A stretch of DNA of 36,128 nt, taken from positions 1 to 36,128 of IMG/VR virus record IMGVR_UViG_3300034158_000061. One strand, written 5' to 3'. Below the pieces are notes generated by a model, which did not search any database, was not told the DNA's origin, and worked only from the letters and a program-made list of their open reading frames with translations. Numbering within the stretch: the first letter of the stretch is position 1; each line of letters opens with the position of its first letter. Source of the stretch: a virus. The position numbers and the translations under genes are program-made. Shown here one piece after another: positions 16,464-24,029 of this stretch.

Positions 16464-16922
16464 TCAGTCGAACAGGTCTTCCTTCTTCGACTTCTCGGCG
16501 AGAGCCGCCAGGTACTTCCGTGCCTTCGCCTTGTCGGCATCGGTCGGGTCGCCAAGGATCCACGAGTCGGAGAAGCCGCGTTGCTGCGCCTTCTTCTTGG
16601 CCAGGCGACCGAGCACCTTCTTGCCCCGGCGAATCTTCGGCTTCAACTGGCCAACCACGTTGACCCCGGCGAATTGGAAGTCTTCGAGGACATCCCCGGC
16701 CACAACCATGTCGGTGGCCTCGCCGTCCAATACGTGCACGTCGCATACGACGAACTCGTATTCCTTGCCGTCCGCCCCCGGGAGGGTGGACTTGCGCGAG
16801 CCGGTCTCGTGCGGCTGCACGAGCAGCAACCGGCCCTCGAGGTCCTCGCTCTTGACGAACGCGCTGCGCGCGTCATCGAAGTCTTCGTCAAGATCGTTGC
16901 TGTCGAACAGTTCGTCAGACAT
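16464..16922 (-). CDS. Putative ssDNA-binding protein
   Basis: I chose ATG 16922 (152 residues) because GGAGAG precedes it. The N-terminus is very acidic (SDELFDSNDLDEDFDDA). The centre is beta-rich (GRLLLVQPHETGSRKSTL, EYEFVVCDVHVLDG), compatible with an OB fold. A basic stretch (KPKIRRGKKVLGRLAKKK) follows, and the protein ends in KKEDLFD, an acidic-hydrophobic tail like those of SSB and T7 gp2.5. It lies next to the RecB-like nuclease, fitting a recombination/replication pair. This is a fold-level inference, not a recognised family hit. Confidence 0.5.
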   Translation of the reverse strand: MSDELFDSNDLDEDFDDARSAFVKSEDLEGRLLLVQPHETGSRKSTLPGADGKEYEFVVCDVHVLDGEATDMVVAGDVLEDFQFAGVNVVGQLKPKIRRGKKVLGRLAKKKAQQRGFSDSWILGDPTDADKAKARKYLAALAEKSKKEDLFD

Positions 16923-16973
16923 GTGTTGCTCTCCTTGATCTGTACTGCTCTGCACTGGAATCTTGCTAGTAGG

Positions 16974-17002
16974 ATCCTACCATGAATCAGGGCAGGATCT
17001 CC
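16974..17002 (-). promoter_or_regulatory. Possible promoter for the ssDNA-binding-like gene
   Basis: On the minus strand TAGGAT (16979-16974) matches the -10 form used elsewhere in this window. The start at 16922 would then have a ~45-nt leader with a ribosome site. The -35 position (GGAGAT) is weak. Confidence 0.35.
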
Positions 17003-17874
17003 ACCTTGGCCGCGATCGACTCGCGCAAGGTGGCCGCGTGCGTCGCGCTCGCTCGCCGAATCGCCTGACCATCGAGCAGCACCCGCGCGATCCGCACGCG
17101 CCCGGTGGCGAGCTGCACACCGGCGATATACCCGACGTCTGCGCTCGCCGCGTGAGGGGTCCGCTCGCCGGTAACGAGCGAGTAATGCTCGGCCTCGGCG
17201 TAGCCTTCGAGCTGGGCAATGTGGGTGGGCCAAGACTCGCGGCCCGTCTTCTTGTCAAGCACGTGCATCGTGCCGATCGCTCTGTCGACCACAATGTGAT
17301 CGTAGGTACCGGCGAGCCCGAGCCCGTCGTGCACGACGTGCCGCTCGGACGAGACGATCTCGAGCCCGAGACGGTCGAGCTCGACGCGTAGTGCATCGAG
17401 AGCGACGCGGTGCTGCGCCAAGTCGGGACCGTGGGCCGGGTCCGGCTCCGGGCAACCGGGGGTCGAGAACTGGTGGAACGCCGTCCCCAGGTTGCTCGCC
17501 AGGAGCTTGCACTCAACGTCCGTGTCGTCGTCCTTGGCCCGCATGAGCGCCTCGTCGATGACGGCCTGCACTTGCTTGCCCTGCTGGTAGGTGAGCCCGC
17601 AGAGCAACGCGATCAGGTCGGGGCGCCTGGCGATGGCGAGCGCGCCGTGGCGCTGCTGCCAGACGCCCAGGCCGTAAGCCGGATCCGCGTACTGGGCGAT
17701 CGTCGAGATACGGCCGTACGCGACCAGGCCACCGACCGAGGCGCGGCCCGCGGTGGCGCGGCCCACGGGCGGGATGATGAGGGCCCGGCCGTACTGCCCT
17801 CGAGGAAAATCTTCGAGCTCTGCCGAGACGTACCCGTCATTGATCGGGTCGAAATCGTCGTCAATCAAGGTCAT
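16987..17874 (-). CDS. RecB/Cas4-family PD-(D/E)XK exonuclease
   Basis: This 295-residue protein starts at ATG 17874 (AGGACAGGCAGCC upstream). The nuclease core is complete: motif GTAFHQF with H135, D192 in GTYDHIVV, the D207-x-K209 motif in HVLDKKTG, and Q221-x3-Y225 (QLEGY). That order (GxxxH, D, DxK, QxxxY) is the RecB-like/Cas4-like pattern. Such phage nucleases usually process DNA ends for recombination; a role in host takeover is also possible. It lies between a WhiB gene and the ssDNA-binding-like gene. A segment near residues 137-150 (STPGCPEPDPAHGPD) is an unusual Cys/Pro loop. I see no clear four-Cys iron-sulfur set. Confidence 0.8.
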   Translation of the reverse strand: MTLIDDDFDPINDGYVSAELEDFPRGQYGRALIIPPVGRATAGRASVGGLVAYGRISTIAQYADPAYGLGVWQQRHGALAIARRPDLIALLCGLTYQQGKQVQAVIDEALMRAKDDDTDVECKLLASNLGTAFHQFSTPGCPEPDPAHGPDLAQHRVALDALRVELDRLGLEIVSSERHVVHDGLGLAGTYDHIVVDRAIGTMHVLDKKTGRESWPTHIAQLEGYAEAEHYSLVTGERTPHAASADVGYIAGVQLATGRVRIARVLLDGQAIRRASATHAATLRESIAAKVEILP

Positions 17875-17886
17875 GGCTGCCTGTCC

Positions 17887-18207
17887 TTACTCGTCGCTGT
17901 TGTCCGCTGCCGTGCGGAACCCGCTCGGCATGAGCCCGCCGTAAATCCCGTAGGCCGAGCCGGTCTCGTCGCCGTACGCGGCGCACGTTTCCTTCACCGG
18001 GCACGGGGTGTTGCAGAGCGCGATTGCCCTGCGGTAGTCGGCCCGAGGGTCGTCCGGGATCGCCTTGCTCTTGGGGAACCATGCCTCACTAGTGAGGTCA
18101 CACTCGGGCCGGTCACAGAGCGCCTGGTCCCGCCAGAGCGAGCCGTCCCTCGCTGGCTCGTCGATGAGTGGATGCTTCATCCTGCGGACGTAGCTGGGCC
18201 GGGTCAC
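17887..18207 (-). CDS. WhiB-family transcription regulator
   Basis: I chose GTG 18207 because it overlaps the previous stop (GTGA); ATG 18180 is the alternative (97 residues). The 106-residue product has the WhiB plan: a first Cys in ALCDRPEC, aromatic WFPK, the cluster CNTPCPVKETC, then YGIYGGL in place of the usual G-[IV]-W-G-G turn, and a short tail. WhiB proteins carry a [4Fe-4S] cluster and bind the primary sigma factor. Phage copies are known to alter host transcription and superinfection. The spacing is C-x3-C rather than the common C-x2-C, and the C-terminal basic DNA-binding tail is short. Confidence 0.8.
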   Translation of the reverse strand: MTRPSYVRRMKHPLIDEPARDGSLWRDQALCDRPECDLTSEAWFPKSKAIPDDPRADYRRAIALCNTPCPVKETCAAYGDETGSAYGIYGGLMPSGFRTAADNSDE

Positions 18208-18689
18208 GACGCGGCCTCGGCGTGCTCGTGCGGCTGTAGCACCGGGGCTGCCGCGTGCGCGGCCTCGAGGTTGCTGTCGATGTCGAGGTCCGGGGGCAAG
18301 TCGTGGAACACGAGCAGGTGGGCGAACGCGGTCGCCCGGTCCGGCGCAGGGCCGACGACGAACGCGCCATCCTCGGTTGCTCGGCGCCCCAGCTCGACAC
18401 CCCCGAGCATGACCCGCACGAGCGCCTCGGCGGCCCCCGGCCCGACGAGGCGGGCGACGTTGCCTGCCTTCTCGTTCTCGGCCGTGACGATGTAGTGAGG
18501 ATCGTCCGGGGTGACGATCCGGACGGGACGTTCCGGGGTCACCTGGCCCGGCTTGCTCGAGACGGTCTGTCCGGACTTGGTCCGGAGCTGGACGATCCCG
18601 TCGGTGAGGGGCGCATCGACGATGAAGACTTGCCCTTTCATCATCACCTGATTGCCGCGCTTCACGGCGTACCACTGGCTCTCGATCAC
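18204..18689 (-). CDS. Protein of unknown function
   Basis: This 161-residue protein starts at GTG 18689 (GTGA overlap with the previous gene) and overlaps WhiB the same way. The N-terminus is beta-rich (ESQWYAVKRGNQVMMKGQVF). The middle has KPGQVTPERPVRIVTPDD, and the end is helical and His/Ala-rich. No Cys, membrane helix or known catalytic motif is visible. Operon position suggests early function with its neighbours. Confidence 0.6.
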   Translation of the reverse strand: MIESQWYAVKRGNQVMMKGQVFIVDAPLTDGIVQLRTKSGQTVSSKPGQVTPERPVRIVTPDDPHYIVTAENEKAGNVARLVGPGAAEALVRVMLGGVELGRRATEDGAFVVGPAPDRATAFAHLLVFHDLPPDLDIDSNLEAAHAAAPVLQPHEHAEAAS

Positions 18690-19105
18690 GGCTTGACCTC
18701 CACGTCATCCGGATGGGCCGGGCCGTTAACGGAAACCCACGGGCCGGTTAGTGCACGATAGTGCACCTGGGTGAAGTCATGTATGCCAATCAGGTCTCTT
18801 GCGACAAGAGCGATGGTCGCATTCAATACGGCATCGAGTGCGTAGCGGCGAAGCGGGGTATCCCAGGCTTCGGATCCGGAAAGGTTCCGGACATCTCCGA
18901 GCGCGGCCCACCATTGGTGGCCTCGCTCGCTGCGGACAATGGAATCGACCCCGGCCGCGATGGTCAGTCCCCAGCGGGTCGGCGAGAGTTGCCACTCCTT
19001 CTGCCAGGCTCGCGCCAGCGCCTTTACCTCGCTCGCCGTGAGCGACTCGACGCGCTCTTGGAGAAACTCGATCTCGGCAGTCTGCGGGCCATACCGATCG
19101 GTCAC
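18686..19105 (-). CDS. Tandem family member 4 (GPQTA...HPDD family)
   Basis: This 139-residue protein starts at GTG 19105. It has the family plan seen in four consecutive genes: N-terminal YGPQTAEIEFLQERVESL, a variable Ala/Trp-rich middle (here with two helical Trp segments), and C-terminal ALVARDLIGIHDFTQVHYRA ending in GPAHPDDVE. DNA encoding the ending (CCACGTCATCCGGATGGGCC) is repeated exactly in the neighbouring paralogue. Role unknown; the small soluble helical plan could suit a binding or regulatory protein. Confidence 0.65.
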   Translation of the reverse strand: MTDRYGPQTAEIEFLQERVESLTASEVKALARAWQKEWQLSPTRWGLTIAAGVDSIVRSERGHQWWAALGDVRNLSGSEAWDTPLRRYALDAVLNATIALVARDLIGIHDFTQVHYRALTGPWVSVNGPAHPDDVEVKP

Positions 19106-19503
19106 GGCCGGTCCTCCACGTCATCCGGATGGGCCGGGCCGACGACGTTCGCCCACGACCCGGTAAGAAGTCGGTACTGCTCTTGGGTGAAGTAACCCTC
19201 GTCGTCGACAAGATCCCGGACGACGAGGGCTGCGGCAGCGTCGGCCGCCGCGTGCCTGGCCGAAAGCCAGGAGTCCCCCCGGTAACCGTCGCGCGCGAGG
19301 CTGCGCGCTCGCTGCTGCCAGGTGGTGCGACCGGCGACGTTCGCTGCCTCGCGGCAGGCGCCTCTCGCCCGATACCTATCGACGTCGCACGAAGACCACA
19401 TGACGAGGCAGAGCTGCCGCCCATCCTCGTTGTCGAGCCACTCGACACGATCAAGTAGCGCCTCGACCTGGGCCGTCTGCGGACCCTGGTATTCCTCGCT
19501 CAC
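19102..19503 (-). CDS. Tandem family member 3 (GPQTA...HPDD family)
   Basis: This 133-residue protein starts at GTG 19503, which overlaps the TGA that would end the preceding family member. N-terminal YQGPQTAQVEALLDRVEWL, a middle with Cys and many Ala/Arg, and C-terminal ALVVRDLVDDEGYFTQEQYR then GPAHPDDVE mark it as a close paralogue of its neighbours. It is the best match to the broken copy upstream and so serves as the reference for that frameshift. Confidence 0.65.
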   Translation of the reverse strand: MSEEYQGPQTAQVEALLDRVEWLDNEDGRQLCLVMWSSCDVDRYRARGACREAANVAGRTTWQQRARSLARDGYRGDSWLSARHAAADAAAALVVRDLVDDEGYFTQEQYRLLTGSWANVVGPAHPDDVEDRP

Positions 19504-19899
19504 GGCTGCGCCTCCCCTACGTCGTCCGGATGCTCCGGCCCCATGACGTCCCCCCAGGGGGACGTCATCAAGCGGTAGTGCTCGAGGGTGAGGCCTTGCT
19601 GCCCGACGAGGTCTCGGACGACGAGGGCGCAAGCCCTCGGCGGCCGAGAAGCCTGCCTCGGGCCAGAGCTTGTGCGGGTTGCGTGACTGCGCCGCGCGCA
19701 AGAGCCTGCTCTGCATGTGCTCGCGCCCGACGCCGCCCATTGCGCGCCAGGCTTCGGCCCGGGCCAGGCGGTCGGACCGTTCCTGCATGGCCTCGAATCT
19801 GACCAGCGCCAGCGTCCGCGCCTTGTCCTCGGTGAGGTTCTCTAGGCGCGTGAATAGCCCTTCGATCTGGGCGGCTTGCGGCCACCATGCCTCAGTCAC
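19500..19899 (-). pseudogene. Tandem family member 2, frameshifted copy
   Basis: The gene starts at GTG 19899 (GTGA overlap) with WWPQAAQIEGLFTRLENL. It runs in frame to about 19632 (GFSAAEGL) and then continues in another frame as ALVVRDLVGQQGLTLEHYR and GPEHPDDVGEAQP, ending at TGA 19502-19500. Both parts match the paralogues in order, and the total is 132 codons plus one base. Removing a single base near 19628-19632 restores a full-length protein whose stop forms a GTGA overlap with the next gene. A real mutation, a programmed +1 shift and a sequence error remain possible. Without repair, ribosomes would read on in the wrong frame into the next gene's frame. Confidence 0.7.
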
Positions 19900-20207
19900 T
19901 CTGCCCCCTCCTGTACGTCGTCGGGGTCGAAGTCGACCAGGACCGGTGATCCGATCGGGTCGAAGTTGAGGGCCACCCGGGAGGCGTTCGTGCTCGCCCC
20001 GGATCGAGTGGTCTCGGTGGGGAGCTCGAACTCCGGCTTATCCACGGGCGGCCCGGCTAGGCCGAAAGCCATCATCGACAATGCGTCGAAGATGGTTCCG
20101 AGTTGCTGCAAGTCACGCTTTCCCAGGTGACTCAGCGCCTCGAGGGCTGCGTCCGTGTCGTCGGCGTACATCGCCTCGACCGCGGATCGAACGTCACGAA
20201 GGATCAC
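19896..20207 (-). CDS. Small acidic protein of unknown function
   Basis: The start is GTG 20207, overlapping the previous stop (GTGA); 103 residues. The first 50 residues are helical (RDVRSAVEAMYADDTDAALE, HLGKRDLQQLGTIFDAL). The rest is acidic and extended, ending in VLVDFDPDDVQEGAE. It lies between two members of the tandem family but does not share their N-terminal motif. No family recognised. Confidence 0.55.
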   Translation of the reverse strand: MILRDVRSAVEAMYADDTDAALEALSHLGKRDLQQLGTIFDALSMMAFGLAGPPVDKPEFELPTETTRSGASTNASRVALNFDPIGSPVLVDFDPDDVQEGAE

Positions 20208-20599
20208 GACTGGCCACCCACGGCCGGGTCGTCGGGGTGCACCTGGCCGACAGCCTCGCGCCACGGGAGGGTCATCGCTCGGTAGTGCTCCCAGGTGAAG
20301 GAGCCGCTGTCGGCCAAGTGTCGGGCGATCAGGGCGATAACGGCGTCACCAACTCCGATGAGCCCCTCACTCGAGACGATCCTCATGACGGCACTGCTGA
20401 CCGCCCCATCCTGGATGCGGAGGTCGTTCTCGAAGATGGCCTCGAGGCAGGAATAGTAAGCGACATCGAGCTCCCCTCGGGTGTCGATGACCGCCCGATC
20501 CATGCAGTCCTTCTGGCCCGGACTCAGCCGGGCTGCGCGCTCGAGCAGCGCTTCGACCTGGGCCGTCTGCGGCCCATATCTCTGTTCGGTAGGTGTCAT
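20204..20599 (-). CDS. Tandem family member 1 (GPQTA...HPDD family), first gene of minus operon
   Basis: This 131-residue protein starts at ATG 20599. N-terminal YGPQTAQVEALLERAARL, a helical middle with two Cys, and C-terminal IALIARHLADSGSFTWEHYR then GQVHPDD define the family. It is the first gene of the operon, and its ATG lies exactly six bases after a TAGGTT -10 box, so the message is probably leaderless. Function unknown. Confidence 0.65.
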   Translation of the reverse strand: MTPTEQRYGPQTAQVEALLERAARLSPGQKDCMDRAVIDTRGELDVAYYSCLEAIFENDLRIQDGAVSSAVMRIVSSEGLIGVGDAVIALIARHLADSGSFTWEHYRAMTLPWREAVGQVHPDDPAVGGQS

Positions 20600-20605
20600 G
20601 AGGAC

Positions 20606-20635
20606 AACCTACTAGGTAGCTACCGGACAGAGCAA
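20606..20635 (-). promoter_or_regulatory. Promoter of the minus-strand operon (leaderless)
   Basis: On the minus strand TTGCTC (20635-20630), an 18-base spacer and TAGGTT (20611-20606) are followed by six bases and then the ATG at 20599. The spacer holds the palindromic CTACCTAGTAGG element. Transcription would start at or next to the A of ATG. Confidence 0.5.
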
Positions 20636-20692
20636 GGGCCGACGGTCCCGGCGCCCCGGGTAGATACTGCCCAGGTGGCCGGGGCGAGTCGC

Positions 20693-20721
20693 CTAGGGTC
20701 CTGGTAGCATCCTATTAGGAT
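20693..20721 (+). promoter_or_regulatory. Possible promoter of the replication block
   Basis: TAGGAT at 20716-20721 matches the -10 form used elsewhere here; the -35 position (CTAGGG) is poor. It would give a ~24-nt leader with AAAGGGG before ATG 20752. It lies opposite the minus-strand promoter, so the 150-bp gap is a divergent control region. Confidence 0.35.
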
Positions 20722-20751
20722 CTCTCACGCAATCATCGAAAGGGGCACGTC

Positions 20752-20997
20752 ATGGCCGTCTTCACGCGACAGATCAGTACCCAGGTAACCGAGGCGACGA
20801 AGGAGGTCCTCGGCCGGATCGTCGCCGAAGACTCCACCCGGGGCCGGGCCCGAGAGGCGGACGCCGTCCGGGCCGCCCTGCACCTGGGCCTCGAGGTCCT
20901 CACCGAATGGGACCCGCGACAGCGGGTCGAGCTGTACGCCTCGCTACGGTCCGGGCTCGAGGCCGAAGACGGCGGCAGCGACTCGTCTCCCCTGTGA
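20752..20997 (+). CDS. Small ribbon-helix-helix-like DNA-binding protein
   Basis: This 81-residue protein starts at ATG 20752 with AAAGGGG upstream. A short strand (FTRQISTQVTEATKEVLG), a helix, then READAVRAALHLGLEVL gives the strand-helix-helix plan of MetJ/Arc-like repressors. The tail is acidic. It heads the primase-helicase block and is a likely regulator of that block or of the divergent operon, by binding in the gap on its left. The family call is by pattern, not by a database hit. Confidence 0.55.
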   Translation: MAVFTRQISTQVTEATKEVLGRIVAEDSTRGRAREADAVRAALHLGLEVLTEWDPRQRVELYASLRSGLEAEDGGSDSSPL

Positions 20998-21004
20998 CAA
21001 AAAC

Positions 21005-21034
21005 GAGGCCGCCGAGAAGTGACCTCGGCGGCTC
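21005..21034 (+). terminator. Hairpin between RHH gene and primase-helicase
   Basis: GAGGCCGCCGAG (21005-21016) pairs with 21024-21034 except for one bulged base, with a seven-base loop. It lies between the stop at 20997 and the ribosome site of the primase-helicase, so it may act as an attenuator. Confidence 0.5.
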
Positions 21035-21052
21035 GCTTACGGAAGGACAGCC

Positions 21053-23737
21053 ATGCCCGATACCAAAGTAACATCCGACGTCTACGGTCGCGCGGCCCGC
21101 GCCTACTGGCGGGCCGGATGGTCTTGTCCGTTGCCGCTCCCCGCCGGGGAGAAGTGGCCGCCCCCCAAGGGGTACACGGGTGGATGCGCGCGCATCGTGT
21201 CGGTGAAAGACATCGCCGGATGGGAGCGGCAACTCGCCGCCTCGAACCTGGCCGTCCGGCTCGTCGGCCCGATGATCGGTATCGACGTCGATGACTATGT
21301 GACGGCCGACGGGATCGAGAAGCGCGGGGCCGCCACCATCGCGGCGGCCGAGAAAGACCTGGGCCCGCTGCCCGCCACCTGGCGGTCATCGAGCCGAGGG
21401 GCCGACAGCGCGAGCGGGATCCGGCTCTACCGGTTGCCGCCCGGGGTGCTGCTCGGGGCGGGCGCCGAGCGCGCCCTCGTCGACACCTACGGGTATCACG
21501 TCGAGATCATCCGGCCCGACCACCGGTATCTCATCGCCTGGCCTTCGGTGCACGACGAGACGGGCGCCACCTACCGGTGGATCTCCCCGGACGGTACTGA
21601 GCTCGACGAAGGCGACATCCCACCGATGACCTCCGTACCCGAATTGCCGGCAAGCTGGGTGGCCTTCTTCACGGGGGCGCCCATACCCGAGCGCTCCTCG
21701 GCTCAGGCCTCGACCTCCTCGGCTCAGGCCTCGACCTCCTCGGCTCAGGCCTCGGACGAGGACGACGAGTTCGATACCCCGGGTGCGGTCGAGCGGACGT
21801 TCTCTCGGGCCGAGGCCGCCTCGGTCATCACGAGGACGCTCGACGAGCTGTCGCGCGTCAAGCGCGGACAGATCAACGAGGCGCTCAACCGTGACGCCTA
21901 CTACCTGTTCCACTTCACGCCCGTGTTCATCGACCGGCGCGACCTAGCGCGCCGCCTGCTCGAAGCGCAGCGCACCGCCTGGGTAGCGAGCGGCGGCAAG
22001 GACGACAAGGACTACACGAAAGCCCAGAGCACGATCCGGCGTGCTGCCGCCTCGGCGGCCGGACCCGGACAGTGGGTGGCGATGGAGGACGAGGACGGGG
22101 AAGACCCTCTCGTCAAGCTGTCGGCCGAGGCGGCCGACGATGACGACGAAGACGAAGGTGCCGGGTCGACGAAGACGACCGGCGTCTTCTTCACCGACGC
22201 CGCGTTCTCCGAGCACCTGGCTGAGAAGGTGCTCGCGCACCGGTTCGTGCATGTGCTGCGCACCGGGTGGATGTCCTGGGTTCCGTCGCCCGGTGGCGGA
22301 CTGTGGCGGGATGCCGATGAGTCCCAGGTGCTCGAAGCGGTCCGGACGTACTGCCTGGCGATGTTCCGGCGGGCCGTCCTGAAAGCCGGACGCCTCGAAG
22401 GGGACGACGACGCCGGAGCCGCCGAGCGCGAGCAGGCCACCGCCCTCGCCGACGCCTGGCGTGCCTTGTGCTCGCGGTCCCGACTCTCGGCCGTGACCGC
22501 CCTCACCGCGGCGCAAGATGTCGTGAGCATTCGGATTGACGCGCTCGATGCCGACCCCGACTTGCTGAACACGCCGTCCGGGGTTGTCGACCTGCGGACC
22601 GGGCAGGTGCGGCCCGGTCGACCCGCCGACCTCATGACGAAGATCACGAGGGCGCCGTACCGGGGACTCGACTACGCGCACCCCGTGTGGGAGCAGGCGA
22701 TCGAGGCGATCCCGGACGACGTCCGGGACTGGGCCCAGACCTTTATGGGCCAGGCGATCACCGGGCACCTGAATACCGAGGACCGCCTATTGCTGCTGGA
22801 CGGCGAAGGCAAGAACGGAAAAGGGGTCCTCACGAACGACGGGATCGCCTGGGCGATCGGGACGTACGCCTACCTCGTGCCAGAGACGTTGCTCATGTCC
22901 GCCTCCCAGGTGCACCCGACCGAGTTCATGAGCCTGCGAGGCGTGCGCCTCGCCTTGATGGACGAGACCCCCGAAGCGCGAGTGCTCGACACTCAACGCC
23001 TCAAGAGGGTTGTCGGCCAACCGCAGATGACGGCCCGCGAGCTGTACCAGCGCAACGTCACGTTCGACCTACGGCACACGATGGTGATCTCGACCAACCA
23101 CCTGCCCCGGGTCACCGAGACCGACCACGGGACGTGGCGGCGCCTGGCTCGGCTCCGGATGCCCTACACCTACCGGACCGGGACCGAGGCGATCCGGGAT
23201 GAGCACGACCGGGTAGGGGATCCCGGGATCAAGGCGGCCCTCAAGCTGGACGAGGACGTCCAGGCTGCCGCCCTGTCCTGGGTCGTGCGGGGCGCACGCG
23301 CCTGGTACGCGGCCGATCGTCGCCAGCTCGACCTCCCGCCCCGGGTGGCCACCGATACGGACACGTGGCGCTCGGAGAGCGACCCGATGTGGATGTTCGT
23401 TGAAGAGTTCCTCGAGTTCGACCCGAGTAAGCACGTAGTCGCCCGCGAGCTGTGGCAGCACTATTGCTCGTGGCTCGAGAGCCGCGGGCACAAGCCGTGG
23501 TCGGATCAGACGTTCGCCGACCGCTTCGCCTCGCACGCGCTCGTGCGCGCCCACGGCGCGCGGGTCAGTAAGGCGAGGGTCGTGGCCGGTGGCCCGCTCG
23601 GGGCGGCGAGTCGGTCGCCCGAGAGGTTCAAGGCGGGCACGCTCGAGACGAGCACGAGGTACATGGCCTGGGTCGGGGTGGCGTACGCCGGTGACGGTCC
23701 GGCCGACAGCGGATCGGACGTCTTCGACGTACCCTGA
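21053..23737 (+). CDS. Primase-polymerase / D5-like helicase fusion
   Basis: This 894-residue protein starts at ATG 21053 (GGAAGGA upstream). Residues ~10-210 are a Prim-Pol (AEP) domain: WSCPLPLPAGEKWPPPKGY, the metal-binding GIDVDDY near residues 75-82, and HVEIIRPDHRYLIAWPS. A linker near 215-235 has three SSAQAST repeats. A D5_N-type region follows, then an SF3-like ATPase: P-loop GEGKNGKG near 583-590, Walker B LMDET near 635, sensor STNHLP near 680 and an RRL arginine region. It should prime and unwind at the phage origin. The P-loop has GKG instead of GK[ST]. It precedes a strong terminator and the candidate origin region. Confidence 0.85.
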   Translation: MPDTKVTSDVYGRAARAYWRAGWSCPLPLPAGEKWPPPKGYTGGCARIVSVKDIAGWERQLAASNLAVRLVGPMIGIDVDDYVTADGIEKRGAATIAAAEKDLGPLPATWRSSSRGADSASGIRLYRLPPGVLLGAGAERALVDTYGYHVEIIRPDHRYLIAWPSVHDETGATYRWISPDGTELDEGDIPPMTSVPELPASWVAFFTGAPIPERSSAQASTSSAQASTSSAQASDEDDEFDTPGAVERTFSRAEAASVITRTLDELSRVKRGQINEALNRDAYYLFHFTPVFIDRRDLARRLLEAQRTAWVASGGKDDKDYTKAQSTIRRAAASAAGPGQWVAMEDEDGEDPLVKLSAEAADDDDEDEGAGSTKTTGVFFTDAAFSEHLAEKVLAHRFVHVLRTGWMSWVPSPGGGLWRDADESQVLEAVRTYCLAMFRRAVLKAGRLEGDDDAGAAEREQATALADAWRALCSRSRLSAVTALTAAQDVVSIRIDALDADPDLLNTPSGVVDLRTGQVRPGRPADLMTKITRAPYRGLDYAHPVWEQAIEAIPDDVRDWAQTFMGQAITGHLNTEDRLLLLDGEGKNGKGVLTNDGIAWAIGTYAYLVPETLLMSASQVHPTEFMSLRGVRLALMDETPEARVLDTQRLKRVVGQPQMTARELYQRNVTFDLRHTMVISTNHLPRVTETDHGTWRRLARLRMPYTYRTGTEAIRDEHDRVGDPGIKAALKLDEDVQAAALSWVVRGARAWYAADRRQLDLPPRVATDTDTWRSESDPMWMFVEEFLEFDPSKHVVARELWQHYCSWLESRGHKPWSDQTFADRFASHALVRAHGARVSKARVVAGGPLGAASRSPERFKAGTLETSTRYMAWVGVAYAGDGPADSGSDVFDVP
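21695..21757 (+). repeat. Three 21-bp direct repeats in the primase-helicase linker
   Basis: The unit TCCTCGGCTCAGGCCTCGAC(C) occurs three times in tandem at 21695, 21716 and 21737, the third slightly diverged at its end. It encodes SSAQAST repeats between the Prim-Pol and helicase parts, so it probably sets linker length and may slip between relatives. Confidence 0.85.
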
Positions 23738-23755
23738 AACCGGCCCGTCACGGCC

Positions 23756-23797
23756 GAGGCGGTCCCCCCGCGTGGACAGGGGGGACCGCCTCTTTTT
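23756..23797 (+). terminator. Strong intrinsic terminator after the primase-helicase
   Basis: The 14-bp arms 23756-23769 and 23779-23792 pair perfectly and are followed by TTTTT (23793-23797). It is the most classical rho-independent terminator in the window and isolates the repeat array that follows from upstream transcription. Confidence 0.9.
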
Positions 23798-23825
23798 CTG
23801 CCCGCACGAGGTAGGCAACCCAGGT

Positions 23826-24010
23826 GCGCATACGCGCGCATACGTATGCAGGCAGGCGCATGCACGCGCATGCGCAACCACGGTGTAAATGATCTAGGTG
23901 TCAGGCGCATGCGGGCGCATGCGTGCGCATGCGTTACTTGGGTTCCATGTTGTGTTACGATTCGGTCTCGGGCGCATGCCCGTGCATGCGAACGCATACG
24001 GACGCATGCG
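23826..24010. repeat. Array of eleven 9-bp GCGCATGCG-like units at 10-bp pitch
   Basis: Units close to GCGCATGCG or GCGCATACG start at 23826, 23836, 23856, 23866, 23905, 23915, 23925, 23972, 23982, 23992 and 24002. Within each of the four groups the pitch is exactly 10 bp, near one helical turn. Five units are exact GCGCATGCG or differ at one base. The array lies between a strong terminator and the RHH-like gene at 24041 in otherwise non-coding DNA. It is best read as a multi-site protein-binding region: operator, origin iterons or a partition site. Confidence 0.8.
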
Positions 24011-24011
24011 T

Positions 24012-24029
24012 ACCTAGGTGCAATAGAGG
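24012..24029 (+). promoter_or_regulatory. ACCTAGGT-type promoter of the RHH-like gene
   Basis: ACCTAGGT (24012-24019), four bases, then TAGAGG (24024-24029) repeats the layout of the cassette promoters at 31-34 kb. The expected start is about 24036, leaving a leader of only some five bases before ATG 24041. The last unit of the repeat array covers the -35 position. Confidence 0.5.

Noticed and set aside
19500-19899. Reading the frame from 19899 through 19102 as one 265-residue protein
   Set aside because: The middle stretch is Arg/Pro-rich and replaces the conserved family ending that is intact one base away, and the second half has its own GTG start and complete family domain.
23826-24010. 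CRISPR array
   Set aside because: Units of 9 bp at 10-bp pitch leave no spacers; no Cas genes are present. The RecB/Cas4-like nuclease at 16987-17874 is far away and typical of phages.
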